Source: Strongylocentrotus droebachiensis
Lineage: Eukaryota > Echinodermata > Echinoidea > Camarodonta > Strongylocentrotidae
Length of the DNA stretch: 64,000 bases
Direction: 5' to 3'
Assembly (NCBI GenBank): GCA_035222895.1
Contig: JAVYIG010000173.1
Span: forward strand, 62,001-126,000
The stretch's first letter is position 1; every line of letters starts with the position of its first letter. The notes under the pieces were generated by a model that made no database searches, was not told the origin of the DNA, and saw only the letters and a program-made list of their open reading frames with translations. Below, in pieces: positions 1 to 11,339 of the stretch. A program made the translations under genes and the position numbers.

Positions 1-234
1 ATATTCAACTCTTTTAAAATGAAAAGAGGGCGAACAGTGGAGAATATATCGGGTACAACAATGATCAGTCAAACATGACAGTAAACAAAATATTACATTC
101 GATATTTGGCGGTTTGAGTGTGAGGGAGAAAGGAAAATGAAGAAAAAGAGGGAAAAGGGAGTGAGGGGAGAACAGAGAGAAACACTGGCAATCAGAGAGA
201 GAGAGAGAGAAAGAGAGAAAGAGGGAGGGATAGG
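1..234. repeat. GA-rich low-complexity DNA
   Basis: This stretch is purine-rich and includes a short GA repeat near 195-225. Open frames on the opposite strand are Ser/Leu/Phe-rich translations of that repeat and are not genes. Confidence 0.7.
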
Positions 235-463
235 CACTACGAACATGATGGGCAAAGAAAGAGGACGAAATATACAGTTCCTCAGGTAGACAAATGAACA
301 TCCCTTCACTGCTATTATGTAAAAATGTGTAGAACAGGTGTCACATGCATATTCACCGTTCTACATATTTGTACATAATAGCAGTGAAGGGATGTCTTTT
401 GTCTACCTGAGGAACCGAACTGTATATTTTGTCCTCTTTCTTTGTCCGTCATATTCATAGTGA
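235..463. mobile_element. Fold-back (hairpin) element, copy 1
   Basis: Two arms of roughly 100 bases are inverted copies of each other. Both contain TCCTCAGGTAGACAAA-type sequence and a CATCCCTTCACTGCTATTATGTA block, around a short loop holding AGGTGTCACATGCATATTCACC-like sequence. A second copy lies at 26737-26950 with its loop in the opposite orientation. No coding potential is visible, so this looks like a non-autonomous MITE or fold-back element; the family is not recognised. Confidence 0.8.
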
Positions 464-493
464 GGGGAGTGCGATAAAAGAGTGAGTGTGTGT

Positions 494-496
<3 letters not shown>

Positions 497-547
<51 letters not shown>

Positions 548-556
548 GAGAAAAGA
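497..556. repeat. (AG)n microsatellite
   Basis: An almost pure AG dinucleotide run with a few interruptions. The Ser/Leu-rich minus-strand open frame across it is an artefact. Confidence 0.95.
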
Positions 557-1635
557 ATGAGAGAGAGCGAATTAGGAAGTTTTAACAGTACAATGTCTAC
601 ATTCATTACATGATATCGAAAGAAAATTACTTAGGCGTGGATTGAAGGGCATATCAAAACTAACAAATCAACATTTAAAAGAGACACATATTCATCTCTT
701 TAACAAATTAACAGAGGGTGCGAAGAAGAGAATTAATCGAGTACAAATTATCAGTAACATTAAACAAAATATTACGGTGGAAATTGTTTTGACAGAGACA
801 GAGAATCTCAGAATAACTAAAGTTATTTCTCGGGGTGGTGTTTCCTTTAACTCGACAGTCGCCAGAGGCTTGCCAGACATAGCAACAAGAAATGTATGCC
901 AAGTGGATTCCATCCATAGCAAATTATACATAGCAGGTGAATTAGATAATCAGTAACCCTGTGTTGTGTGAGAGAAACGTATATCGTCTGGTCTAGTTCA
1001 GACTCTTTTGTCATCTCAAAAGCACTACTCAGAAATCTTTAAGTGAATATAAACCGGCTTGCATTGTTAAAAAATGCAATCAGTGGGTGTCATGAAATCC
1101 GTCATTCATTCATCCATGCATTCATTCGTTTTTCATTCAATTTTGTGTACAGCGTATTTTGATTCTTAGCGAAATATATAAATAAACTAGAAATACCTTT
1201 TCACCATGTTTTCGACTGTCTTTGTTTTTGTTACAGCCTAACATTAATACCAGACATAAATTAGACCTTGGACCTTTCATTGTAGACTATTTGCAGTCGG
1301 TGAAATAGATTAATCAAAAGCGGGTCAAGTGCTCCGAAATATTGCACACCTCTGTCGGTATTAGTGTTCAATCTAAAAACACACCCCTTTATATGCGTTT
1401 TCTTGGTCATGCATGCTTACAGTACTTATGTAATTGAATTACATTGATTCGGTTTATTGCAATAACAGAACATGCAGCTGGAAAGCTGAAATTGCCCAAT
1501 GTACAAAGTCAATGTACAACACAATTAACGATCGCAATATGAATGGCTAAAACGTACAACCATAAATCATGCATAATACATAATATTTTCAAATATTACA
1601 TAAAAATCTAAACATATTAAAAATATTCTGTGTCA
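557..1635. other. Unassigned sequence
   Basis: There is an open frame of 104 codons at 642-956 on the plus strand. It shows no motif, no splice context and no similarity that I recognise. The rest is AT-rich with no gene or repeat I can support. Confidence 0.5.
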
Positions 1636-1639
1636 TTAA

Positions 1640-2025
1640 AGATGAAGTTGAGTTCTGGTCATGCAATTGCATTGTGAAAGAAACGGTGTGGAATCGACCA
1701 GAAAAGGTAGTTCATCTAGCATATAAGAATTTGTGTGTATTGCAAGGTTCTGGAATCATCAAAATGATAAGAAATTTGGACAAGTCTTGGTAAAGTTACA
1801 AACACTGAACACAGAAAGATGTATATGGGACTACACGAACAAGTGGCGTAAAAATCCTACCCCCGAGTTTTACGATGTTACATGACATATTTAGAATATA
1901 AAGGCATTTGAAGAGCCATGCTTTTCAGGGAACATGTCTTATCTGATGTTCTTCCACACTTGCATTATAAGAATGATAACGCTCACAAATTATTTTTCAC
2001 CTCTTCCTGGAACTCAACCTTCTCT
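1640..2025. mobile_element. TTAA-flanked MITE family C, copy 1
   Basis: A 386-bp unit starts AGATGAAGTTGAG and ends CTCAACCTTCTCT. It is flanked on both sides by TTAA (1636-1639 and 2026-2029), which fits a TTAA target duplication as made by piggyBac or Kolobok elements. Related copies lie at 52104-52484 (inverted), 60657-61034, and a truncated one at 10889-11021. It is non-coding. Confidence 0.8.
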
Positions 2026-2035
2026 TTAAAGGGAA

Positions 2036-2042
2036 AAGGGAA

Positions 2043-2081
<39 letters not shown>

Positions 2082-2130
2082 GGAACTAGAAAGAGGAAGA
2101 GAAGAGAGAAGAAGAAAGAAAAGTTGATCA
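2036..2130. repeat. (GA)n microsatellite
   Basis: GA dinucleotide repeat followed by impure GAA/AGA sequence, directly after the TTAA-flanked element. Confidence 0.85.
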
Positions 2131-2240
2131 GAGAATATACGAAAGATTGGAAGAGAGGAATAGAGAAGGACAGGGTATAAAATGAAAATTAGAAAGAGAG
2201 GAGAATGAAGACCATTAGTATTTATGTGGTACAGTCTTAA

Positions 2241-2772
2241 ACGTACTGTGTCCCTTTTGCAGCCAACCTCAAATTCTGTAGAACTTTGCAGGTATTATGA
2301 ATACGTCATGTATATCCTATCTGTGAAATTTAAACGTTAGCAGTGTGCTTAAATTCAGATTATGCAAGGAAACCCGTTTACTTGCTAGACTTCACTGTCA
2401 GACGCTATTGTCAGTATTGAGTGACTGACTGGCTTTTTCTTCTTCTTTGGTAATAACAAACATAAAATGAGCTGTAAAGGATTTGTCTACTACTATAACC
2501 CACTTCTTGTAATGGCCAAAATTAAACTGATTGAATCTTTGCGCAGCATAAAACATACGACCATTCGGTACAGTTGTCTGAAAATCAAGACTATTACTTT
2601 TGGGCTCTATAGCCCTAAAGTCGATTTGACAACTAATAGTCATTATTTTCCCACTTGAAGACATTTTCAAGCCCCACCTTTTTTCAGGAAGTTCTCAATA
2701 AGTATTATCTTTCAAATGCAGTTGGAATTTAACTTTTTCACTTTTTTGGCCTGCAAATGGGACATAGTACCT
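2241..2772. mobile_element. TTAA-flanked element family A, copy 1
   Basis: A 532-bp unit bounded by TTAA (2237-2240 and 2773-2776) with short inverted ends of the type AGGTACTATGTCCC / GGGACATAGTACCT. Copies of nearly the same length lie at 46589-47120 (inverted) and 63194-63726. On the minus strand it has a 90-codon open frame starting MKMSSSGKI that is largely shared among the three copies. TTAA flanks point to the piggyBac or Kolobok superfamily; the family itself is not recognised. Confidence 0.85.
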
Positions 2773-3725
2773 TTAATGTATGTTTTCATTCCAAACAGGA
2801 AAAGGGAAATACAAGTCTCATAGGTATTTGAGTAAATATAACATTAATAGGCCTGCGTAAAATAAATCAACACATTTTCAAATCGTCGCTCGTATATTAT
2901 CGTAAGGTGGAGAAAAATAAGGTATCAATGAGTAAAAATTGATAGCTTGGCTTGTTTTTTAGAAACTGCTAAGGGTATAACATCAGTCAATCACAAAAAA
3001 GGTGTTCTAAGCGTTTCTACTTTTGATTAAACAGGGGTTATATTTAAAAAGTTAAGAAAGGCAATGTTTTATTTATTTCCCTTTGATATATTACTTGCTC
3101 TACACATGCACAAACTGTATGGGGCTATAATATTTATTTTGAAATCATGTGATTCTATAATTTATTTCTAAATAAAACAGCATTTGTGGAACAAAAAAAC
3201 GATAGGGTCTCCAGCGCTGTTATTCTCGGATCGGTGTACTATCCAATACTTATCTCATTAATTTTGGAAACCGATTTGAAAACTCTATACATACAGGGAT
3301 ATATCAACAAGAAACACGTGTGAAATGTGTACTCACTAAAAGGGTTTGTGCAAACTTTGTGCTTATAGAAGCACTTTGTTTCTGTCAAACATTAAGCTTG
3401 AAATCGACTACTGGAAGAGTGATTTTGATTTCAAAATAAATGTCAGAGATGTTTGTTTCTCCCCCGACAATACATATATAACCACCTGGTGTAGGTTATT
3501 ATTAATCGTATTCTAATGGCTTAGTAAACAATACGTCATATTATTAATACTAACCGTAAATCATGGTTAAAGTTTATCTTGAGCTCTGATATGGGCATTG
3601 TATGTCGAGAAAACATTGCTTTAATTCATTCTGGATTATTCACTTGCAGGAGATTGATTGTTTTAACCAGTAAAATCAAATCAACCTCCCCTGTCAGCTA
3701 TTATCTTTCTGTTATGCGCCGAAAT
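2773..3725. other. Unassigned AT-rich sequence
   Basis: No gene, splice-supported exon or repeat that I can identify. Confidence 0.5.
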
Positions 3726-5170
3726 ACTAGGTCTTTTGTTTAGAAATTCCGATTCCATTGTGGGTTTGAGCTTACCCGATACTCTGATAGACAACTTAAA
3801 ATAATTCAATATGCAGATGATACTCTTCTAACATTCAATATAATGCCATGTCTGGTTTTAAAGTTAATATACAGAAAACACATGCGATATGGTTTCGTGG
3901 TTATAAAAACAAGAAAGATGGTGTTTTTTTTAATAGAAATATAAATTGGATGTTTGATGATTATTTCAGATATTTAGGTATAGACTTTTGTACGGATTTG
4001 CCCAAATTGGTAACTCACAATTATAATGAATAATTTAAAGAAATCAAAAGTCAAATGACATCGTGGTTAAGGCGATACTTAACTGTTCTTGGAAGAATCA
4101 CTGTCGTCAAATCATTGTTGGTATCCACATTAAACTACCTTATGTTGTCCCTCCCTAATCCCGGTGAAAATCTTTTGAAAGATATATATATAAATGCTCA
4201 CTTTTATAGATTTATATGGGGGAGAAACCTGATAAAATAAGTAGAAATCAAATGTCACAAAGTTATTCAGACGGAGGGGTTAAAATGATAAATATATACA
4301 CACATTGCCAATCATTATTTTCGGGAACTGGCAGGTAAAACAAAGAACCTTTTTGGAAAGAAATGTTCATGGCCTATAGTACGCTCTTGTCCATGCATTA
4401 TGATAACATTTCTTGCCAACCCTTATGGAATAATGATTACATTAAAATAGGCAATCGCTCAATATATAGTATAAAATTGTATAAAAAGGGAGTTCGTTTT
4501 GTCAATGATATTTTAGAGACAAAATGGTGATTTTTTTTTTATATATCTATGCAATTTTATTAAAGAGAAGAAAAGGAGTATGTAAAAGTTTTCTTAAGTG
4601 AAAATGCATTTTCGACGTGAATGATAAGAGTTGGGAAACATATTGTTCTATTGGATTTAATTGTATCATTGATGTGGGCTTACGATGGTTTCAGTTTAAT
4701 TTTTTGCAACGCATATTATATACGAACGATCTACTGTTTAAAATGAATTTAGTCCCAAGAAAAGAATGTACATTTTGTAATGAATAGATTAAAACAGTTA
4801 TACATCTGTTATGTGATTGTACGCATGTTAAATCTATTTGGAATAGGTTGGAGCACTGGATTTATACTGGAACCGGAAATAAATTAACATTTTCATTACA
4901 AGATAAATTATTTGGTTTAAGAGGTTCAAATAATTATGCATTGAATTGTATACTGATTGTGGTGTGACAGGTGGTGTATAATTGCAAAATAAAGAAACAA
5001 TTGCCAGATTTTGATAATATTAGAGTTTCGATTATATATTACTTCAAACACGAAAAGTAAATTTCAGATTCGAATTGTAGAAATAATAAATTCACAAGAA
5101 AATGGTTTCAATTCAGGGATTTTTTACATAAAATGATATTTTCCTGTATTTTGTTTTCTCTCCATGAAAA
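3725..5170 (+). pseudogene. Degenerate LINE reverse transcriptase, 3' part
   Basis: A YADD reverse-transcriptase box (QYADDTLL) can be read at 3807-3830. In another frame, 3848-4240 encodes SGFKVN...FRYLGI...SWLRRYLTVLGRITVVKSLL, the thumb/connection segment typical of L1/Tx1-type non-LTR retrotransposons, broken by one in-frame stop near 4031. Further on, a CTFC...HLLCDC zinc-knuckle-like C-terminus is visible at about 4760-4830, with a stop inside it. Multiple stops and frame changes mean it is dead. The exact LINE clade is an inference. Confidence 0.75.
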
Positions 5171-5604
5171 TAAAAAATGAATTATTGAAGATTTGTTAGT
5201 TTTCTGTTGACTCAACAGTTTAACAATATTTGTATCTTGAGAAGCCAATTTTATTTATGTTATTAATGTCAATTACCTTGAATATATAATTGTTAATTTG
5301 TTTCAAACGAAAATCAATAAAATCCCTGTGGAGGGAAAAATATGGAGAGAAAAAGGTATTATAAATAAAATAAAAACCACAACTGGTGTCGGGCCTAATT
5401 ACCTTGAATTCCTTATCTTTCTATGCTCATTACTAACCCCCTATATATTTTCTACCAAAATCGTTCGGCACATGTCATTCATTTGTAATTTTGAACATTC
5501 AGTTTTAGTCTGACCGACTGACCGCAAGCGCCACAAGTCAGTCCTACACTCGTATAAGCTCATTTAGTAATCGAGGATGTAAAAACAGTAAAAATGATTG
5601 TGCT

Positions 5605-6054
5605 CAGGCGCGGATCTACGGGGGGGGGTTGAGGGGGTTTAAATCCCCCCCCCCCCTTGGGCGGCCCCCCCCCCCCCCAAAAAAAAAGAAAAAAAAAAAA
5701 AAGGAGAAAAAAAGAAAAAAAGAAAGAAAAAAGAACGCACGCTGGAGAGAAACCCTTTCAAGTGCAAATATTGTGAGAAGATATTCAACTCATCTGGTAA
5801 CTTAACCAAACACATGATAACTCTGGATATAACTGTGTATTAAACTGTTACTTGATTTAAAAAGACGTTATCATGCACTGCTTTTTATGGTCTCCATTGT
5901 GTTAATAGATGCCAGGAAAACATCACTTACGGGGTTCAAATAAACACCCCAAAAAAATCGGATCGCCGCTTCGCGGCTCGTGGACGATGCTCCGCATCGT
6001 CATTATTTTGGTCAACCACCCCCCCCCCTTAGCAAAAAGCTAGATCCGCCCCTG
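5605..6054. mobile_element. hAT-like non-autonomous element with zinc-finger fragment, copy 1
   Basis: A 450-bp element begins CAGGCGCGGATCTACG and ends with the inverse GCTAGATCCGCCCCTG. It is flanked by a 5-bp direct repeat GTGCT (5600-5604 and 6055-6059). Long C and A homopolymer tracts follow the left end. Inside (about 5734-5815, plus strand) is a remnant C2H2 zinc-finger coding segment (see separate entry). An inverted copy lies at 9991-10434. CAG...CTG ends fit the hAT superfamily. Confidence 0.8.
5734..5818 (+). pseudogene. C2H2 zinc-finger fragment carried in element
   Basis: One frame reads the inter-finger linker HAGEKPF. The next frame reads CKYCEKIFNSSGNLTKHM, a C2H2 finger core with C-x2-C and the first zinc-binding His. 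The two halves are in different frames, consistent with a single extra T in the CCCTTTCAAG stretch. The second zinc-binding His is lost. This is a captured piece of a zinc-finger gene, not a working protein. Confidence 0.75.
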
Positions 6055-6244
6055 GTGCTAACTATTGTTCGGTACAGCTCTGTTACCATTGAATTAATGA
6101 CAAGAGTAGGCGAACAAATAAAACAAATAACACGTCGTTCATAAAGTACAAGTTCTGATTATTTATTATACGAATATTTCGGATCGTACCGTGCAGCAAG
6201 AAAAGATCGACGGTCGAGAATCGTGAGGAGAAAATGTGCAGATG

Positions 6245-6540
6245 CGAATTGTAAGAGAGATAAAGTGTCGTAGTCGAGTGGTTTAAGCAATATTGACATG
6301 GAAGTCAAAGGTCGTGGTTCGATCCCCGATACGGCACTAATGTCCTTTGGCAAGGTATTAATCTTCATTTGCCACACTCGACCCAGGTGAGGTAAATGGG
6401 TACCTGGCAGTAATTAATTCCTTGAAATGCTGGAGCGCTGTAATGGCAGCTAGGCTAAAGCCGGGGTAATAATTAATGCGCCTCGGAATAGAATTTCTAG
6501 ATAGACGGCGCTATAGAAATGCCTATAATTATTATTATTA
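6245..6540 (+). mobile_element. tRNA-derived SINE
   Basis: The head has a pol III A-box-like GTAGTCGAGTGG and a B-box GGTTCGATCCC at about 6316-6326. It is followed by a body with CCTTTGGCAAGGTATTAATC and an ATT-repeat tail. The body motif is shared with the SINE-like units at 31441 and 35831, so these form one family. The tRNA head cannot fold into a complete tRNA. Confidence 0.8.
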
Positions 6541-6659
6541 ATCATGATACCAACATGCTAAACTGCATATTACGACCCAGTCAAGTACGCCAAGGTCGGT
6601 GATAAGAATAACGAGTAGAAGGACCTATTTTAATTATTATTCATGTATGGATTACACAT

Positions 6660-6735
6660 CATTAAAAAAAGAAGGGTAGCCCAATCAGCAAATAAATACT
6701 GGTTTTCGTTGGGGCCCTTCATAACACAAACAATA
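6660..6735 (-). mobile_element. LINE 3' tail fragment
   Basis: Read on the minus strand, this has GGGCCCCAACGAAAACC-type sequence resembling the tail at 20190-20415 (GGGACCCCACTGGAAATAAG...TTTCGTGGG). It is short and non-coding. The assignment is an inference. Confidence 0.4.
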
Positions 6736-7041
6736 TACATTTCAACAAATCAAAAAATAAATAAATATATATAGAAAATTACAAAATATGACTTTCACAA
6801 AAAAAGGCAAACCAGGTTATAAATAAAAGGATTCGAACATAGAGAATGACGAAATGAGTAATATGTATATGATACAAAATATAAATGCCATATATCCCAA
6901 TTGAAGCAAACAGTAACAAAATAAACAACAACAGCAAACAAACAAGAGAAAACAAGAGGAAGATATAATAAACTTATGGTCATATGTTTATAAGTCTGCG
7001 AAATCAAAGAGGAGAGGAATAAAGTTGTATAAAAGTGAGAT

Positions 7042-7065
7042 CGAGAGAGAGAGAGAGAGAGAGAA
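7042..7065. repeat. (GA)n microsatellite
   Basis: Short GA repeat. Confidence 0.85.
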
Positions 7066-7139
7066 TGTTGAAACACTACATTCAATAGTAGATTTGTTAC
7101 ACTACGCGGCCGATCATCTAATAACAGAGTCAATATGGT

Positions 7140-7205
7140 CTTTTAGATTTGCACGCCGACATAGTAGACGTATCAGTCCACTATGTCAGCGTGCAAATCT
7201 AAAAG
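7140..7205. repeat. Short inverted repeat
   Basis: Arms of 26 bases (CTTTTAGATTTGCACG...) match each other with one mismatch around a 14-base spacer. It could form a stable hairpin and is probably a remnant of a fold-back element. Confidence 0.8.
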
Positions 7206-7539
7206 TCCCTAATGAGAAATTAGGAACAAAACTCCCATCCTCCATTCATATAACACGTACAATTAAGTAGAAACCATAATGGCAGATTTTGCAGTCTTCA
7301 CCCTAAATCGGACCCTTAATTGTCATTATTAACCAGGTCTTTCATGAGATATGAAGCGAACAATAGCCGTACAGAAAGAAAGGGGGAAACATTCTTACGA
7401 AATCAATTGTGCTCTGCTACGCTATACGCGGCAGATCACCTAATAAAGATAATAATAACAACAATGAAAGAAATAAAACTAACAACAACCCGCCACTGCT
7501 ACCTTCATGGCGCTGACACCGTTTGTGATTAATTCGTGG

Positions 7540-8364
7540 CGTATTTCCCCTTCAGACTGACATGAGTGTATTCATGTAGGCTTCTGAACTGAACTGTTGT
7601 TATTACTGAAACGGATTCTTCATCATCATTGTAAACATATCGATTGACTTTGAAACCCAGATGCCAGATGTTCTGATGCAGTTTGCATGATTTTATTCAG
7701 GTTATCTTCGAGCTTCAGTTCATTGCATGTCATCAATACTCTCACATTTCTGATTTCATTTGATTATTTTAAAGACCATCGTTAATTATTGTTACTACTC
7801 CGTGATGATTATGCGTGATATGGCGTGGGGACGTTTGGTGAACTGTTAATGGATATATCAGGTTTGATTCGATTTATAATAGATTGGCAGACTTCACTGT
7901 AAGTATACTGTAATCAGTAATCACGTTACTTTAGAAAAGAGATCCAATGGTAATGATGGCAATGACAATATAGAGCAGTATAGTCAATATAGTGCGCCAA
8001 TTCCGCATGACTAATATACTCAAGACGCAATGGAAATGATAGAGAAGAAAAAAAAAACGATCATACAAAAAAGAAACCAAATTACAACATCAAACTAGAT
8101 CCACCGAAAAAAGCTTTTTTGAAGAAGAAGAAGAAGAAAAACACAAAATTGGGGGGGGGGGAGGGGGGAGTTTATAGCATTCTACACCAGGAATTATACA
8201 CCAATGTCGCGAACAACTTTATGGGTGAATTATCTTCTGATAATTTTTTGTCCAAAATAATCCGGGCATTGCCCCTGACTTTTCATATCATGTAAAATGA
8301 TCACAAAAGCAAATGAAGTGCACAAAGCAAATTAAATGATGAATAGAAAATGATAATTACTTAC
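7540..8364. other. Unassigned; possible intron of the minus-strand gene at 8365
   Basis: No further exon can be placed with confidence. It holds a GAA repeat and a poly-G tract near 8120-8170. Confidence 0.4.
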
Positions 8365-8596
8365 CGGATCGTAATGGCCGTTCGTTTAAAACCTCATCAT
8401 AACGAGCTTGGTCAAAGAAGATTTGACCAGTAAAGAGAGGAATTAGCACAAGTAATGCAATCAAGCCACAGGTAAGAGCAATATATGAAAAAGTGTCCCT
8501 TTTCATCCTTCTCCGATGTTTTAAGAATGCCCGCCATCTATTTATATGCCCCGAGTTCGACGAAGAAGAGAAGGCATTCGTTCTATTCATAACCAT
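8365..8596 (-). CDS. First coding exon, type II single-pass membrane protein, unidentified
   Basis: Read on the minus strand, the start codon sits in GCCATGG, a strong Kozak context. The exon runs 77 codons and stops at a consensus donor (CCG|GTAAGT), in phase 1. The protein begins MVMNRTNAF, has a basic stretch (residues about 20-33, KHRRRMKR), then one hydrophobic span (about residues 37-57, YIALTCGLIALLVLIPLF). This is a signal anchor with a basic cytoplasmic side, as in Golgi glycosyltransferases or sulfotransferases. I do not recognise the protein. No later exon could be placed in the 8 kb to the left, so the gene is either long or the rest lies off the window. The call rests on Kozak, hydropathy and splice site only. 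Confidence 0.55.
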
Positions 8597-9060
8597 GGCG
8601 ACTAGCAGGGATGATAGAACGATGGGCGTGAAGATTTGTTAACAGGTGTGAGGGGAAACATCTGTTGGGTTGCTAGAGCGATGATCATACTATGCGTACG
8701 GAAATGCTGCCTCCCTTCGCCCCTTAGATATGGACAGCACTGTCTGCTGATGTTCTCTGCACATCCAGGCTCTAGCTCAAACAATCAACAAGTGATTATA
8801 TTCCGTTTTGCCCACTTCGATACGACTCATGATGGTAATAACGTCCTTATAGTATCATCTACCAGCTTCATGTAGACAACGATGAGGCAGCGGCGGTGCG
8901 TTAAATTGGCGCCTCTACACAATTTCCGATCGTTCGCAAGGAAGCCTGTGGATTGTCCGTCGACCGTATGTCTGTTCGTGTGTGTGTTAAAAGTAAAACG
9001 TGTGTATGCGTTTAACACAGAAGCATGAATAGTCTTCCTTTCACGAAGCAGCGGGAACAA
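8597..9060 (-). promoter_or_regulatory. Putative 5' UTR/promoter of the membrane-protein gene
   Basis: This region directly precedes the strong-Kozak start codon at 8596 on the minus strand. It is richer in CpG than its surroundings (for example around 8690-8720 and 8880-8960). No TATA box is evident. This is an inference from position. Confidence 0.3.
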
Positions 9061-9364
9061 AAAACAGATTTAGTCACGGGTTTTTGTTTTTATTGAAAAA
9101 AAGCAGGCTTCTTAGAAACTGCTATGTAAGATTTTAATATTTGAGCTTACTTTAAAAACACAAAAAAGAATCTGAATCTGTTTTCTAAAAGATAAAAAAA
9201 AAAAAAACCTTTGTACATGTATACGTTGTGTATGTGTTCTGCATTCGTGCATGGTTTCATACAAATCGCGATTAGCAGCCAAAAGCTGAATCGTCCACAA
9301 TTTGCAAACACATTCAAAAATGCAGAACACATACATACACGTGTAAATGTGCAAAGGGTTGTTT

Positions 9365-9480
9365 TTTATCTTGTAAACTGAATGTAATTCAGCCTACGGG
9401 CTGCCAGGTTCAGTTTTACAAGAAACCATAAACCGTAGAACACATTATAGCAAATAGTAAACTTGTACAAACACCACAGT
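9365..9480 (-). mobile_element. LINE 3'-end fragment
   Basis: On the minus strand this reads as a short tail with AACTGAACCTGGCAGCCC and CTGAATTACATTCAG. It resembles untranslated 3' ends of CR1-like retrotransposons. Low confidence. Confidence 0.35.
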
Positions 9481-9990
9481 CAATACAAATTAATCAGGGT
9501 ACATCGATTATTATGGGTTAAATAATTAGCAACAAAAATGGAAACAAACGTCGTAAATCAAAAAACATAATTCCATGGAGAGAAGTAATTACATTTAGAT
9601 CAGTCATATTATATCAGAAATTTACCTATAGATAATTAAAAATCAAAGTATTTAGAACAAATTTTTTTTTTAAGGTACGAGTTTCAAAATGTGTGAAAAT
9701 ATTGCAAAATTATAAACCGTCAAAGTACTCCTTACAATAATTATTTTATGAATTACAATTTGTTTGTAGAAATTGAATGGTATGAAAAATATTTACATGA
9801 TAGTATTATAGCTTTAACAAACTCTAAATGATTGACAATTTTGGCGAGATAAACGCATAAAAACAAGAATATTTGGATATTGCTGTAAGACATTTTCCAA
9901 CTAAGTATATTCATTGCATGACAATTATGTGATATCATCAATCAAACCAATCAGTGGCGTAGACAGGTTCGTACACCTGGGGGGATGACT

Positions 9991-10434
9991 CAGGGGCGGA
10001 TCTAGCTTTTTGCTAAGGGGGGGTGACCAAAATAATGACGATGCGGAGCATCGTCCACGAGCCGCGAAGCGGCGAGCCGATTTTTTTTTGGGTGTTTATT
10101 TGAACCCCGTAAGTGATGTTTTCCTGGCATCTATTAACACAATGGAGACCATAAAAAGCAGTGCATGATAACGTCTTTTTAAATCAAGTAACAGTTAAAT
10201 ACACAGTTATATCCAGAGTTATCATGTGTTTGGTTAAGTTACCAGATGAGTTGAATATCTTCTCACAATATTTGCACTTGAAAGGGTTTCTCTCCAGCGT
10301 GCGTTCCTTTTTCTTTCTTTTTTTTTTTTTTTTTTTTTTTTTTTTCCTTTTTTTTTGTTTTGTTTGTTTTTGGGCCGCCCAAGGGGGGTTTAAACCCCCT
10401 AACCCCCCCCCCCCCCCCCGTAGATCCGCGCCTG
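9991..10434. mobile_element. hAT-like element with zinc-finger fragment, copy 2 (inverted)
   Basis: This copy is in the opposite orientation to 5605-6054. It begins CAGGGGCGGATCTAGC and ends GTAGATCCGCGCCTG. It carries the same zinc-finger remnant on the minus strand (about 10215-10305) with the same one-base frame break. No matching flanking duplication is visible here. It lies beside other G/C-tract repeats (9955-10800) that have GGCGTAGAC / GTCTACGCC ends, so nesting is likely. Confidence 0.8.
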
Positions 10435-10549
10435 TTTAATCTTGTGGTTATCTTGTGGTTTCCAAACCACAAGATAACTACAAAATACTTGTAAGATTTT
10501 CTTTTTGTTACCGTCTGAATTGGCTTTCACCGTGTGAATGCGGCTAATA

Positions 10550-10672
10550 ACAATAAACACAATTACAATAATGATGAGGATTATTATTATCATCATCATA
10601 ATTATTATTATTATTAATATTATAATTGTTATCATTATTATTATTACTATTATTATCATCATTATGACTTAT
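10550..10672. repeat. (ATT/ATC)n microsatellite
   Basis: Trinucleotide-rich tract of ATT, ATC and related units. Minus-strand Ile/Met-rich open frames across it are artefacts. Confidence 0.9.
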
Positions 10673-10684
10673 TAAGTACGCAAA

Positions 10685-10800
10685 TATCATTCCCCAAAAC
10701 CTGGGGGGGATGATTGTACATGCCATCCCCCCCCCCCACCTTGTGAGGTGGGGGGGATGCATCCCCCTCATCCCCCCCCCCCCGTTGTCTACGCCCCTGA
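10685..10800. repeat. G/C-tract repeat end with GTCTACGCCCCTG terminus
   Basis: This stretch contains long C and G tracts and ends GTCTACGCCCCTG. That is nearly the inverse of GTGGCGTAGAC at 9955. The two may be the ends of one element, 9952-10799, into which the zinc-finger element was inserted. Confidence 0.5.
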
Positions 10801-10888
10801 AACCGATACTAAATAACTAAATTATACGAGAGATGGGATCATTGTATCGTCTTCACAACCAGTCTTCCATTCTTTCTTTCTTTTCAAT

Positions 10889-11021
10889 TTATATGAAGGC
10901 ATTTGAAGAGCCATGCTTTTCAGGGAACATGTCTTATCTGATGTCCTTCCACACTTGCATAATAAGAAAGAGTAACGCTCACAAATTATTGTTCACCTCT
11001 TCCCAGAACTCAACCTTCTCT
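10889..11021. mobile_element. TTAA-flanked MITE family C, truncated copy
   Basis: This matches the right third of the element at 1640-2025 (GGCATTTGAAGAGCCATGC...CTCAACCTTCTC) and ends at TTAA (11022-11025). The left part is missing. Confidence 0.75.
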
Positions 11022-11339
11022 TTAACTGCTACTTGTACACAGGCGCGGATCTAGGATTTTCCAATAGGGGGGGCCGGAAATTTCAAAATTGCGCAGACCG
11101 TCAAATCATATTAGAAGCACCATACCTGTACAATTTTTAACATTTTCATCGGGGGGGGGGGGGGCTATAGCCTCTTGCCCGAAAAAAGTAATTTTCTGGT
11201 TTCACAATTCGGCTAGTGAGCGAAGCGAGCGAGCAACAATTTGAGCATAATATTATGAAAGTGTGATCACCAAAATAAACGAGAAAAGATATAAAAACAC
11301 TCATATTCGGGGAGCTCGCTGCCACCCCCCCCCCCCCCA

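Noticed and set aside
642-956. 104-codon plus-strand frame
   Set aside because: No motif, no splice sites fitting a gene and no conserved look; a chance frame is likely.
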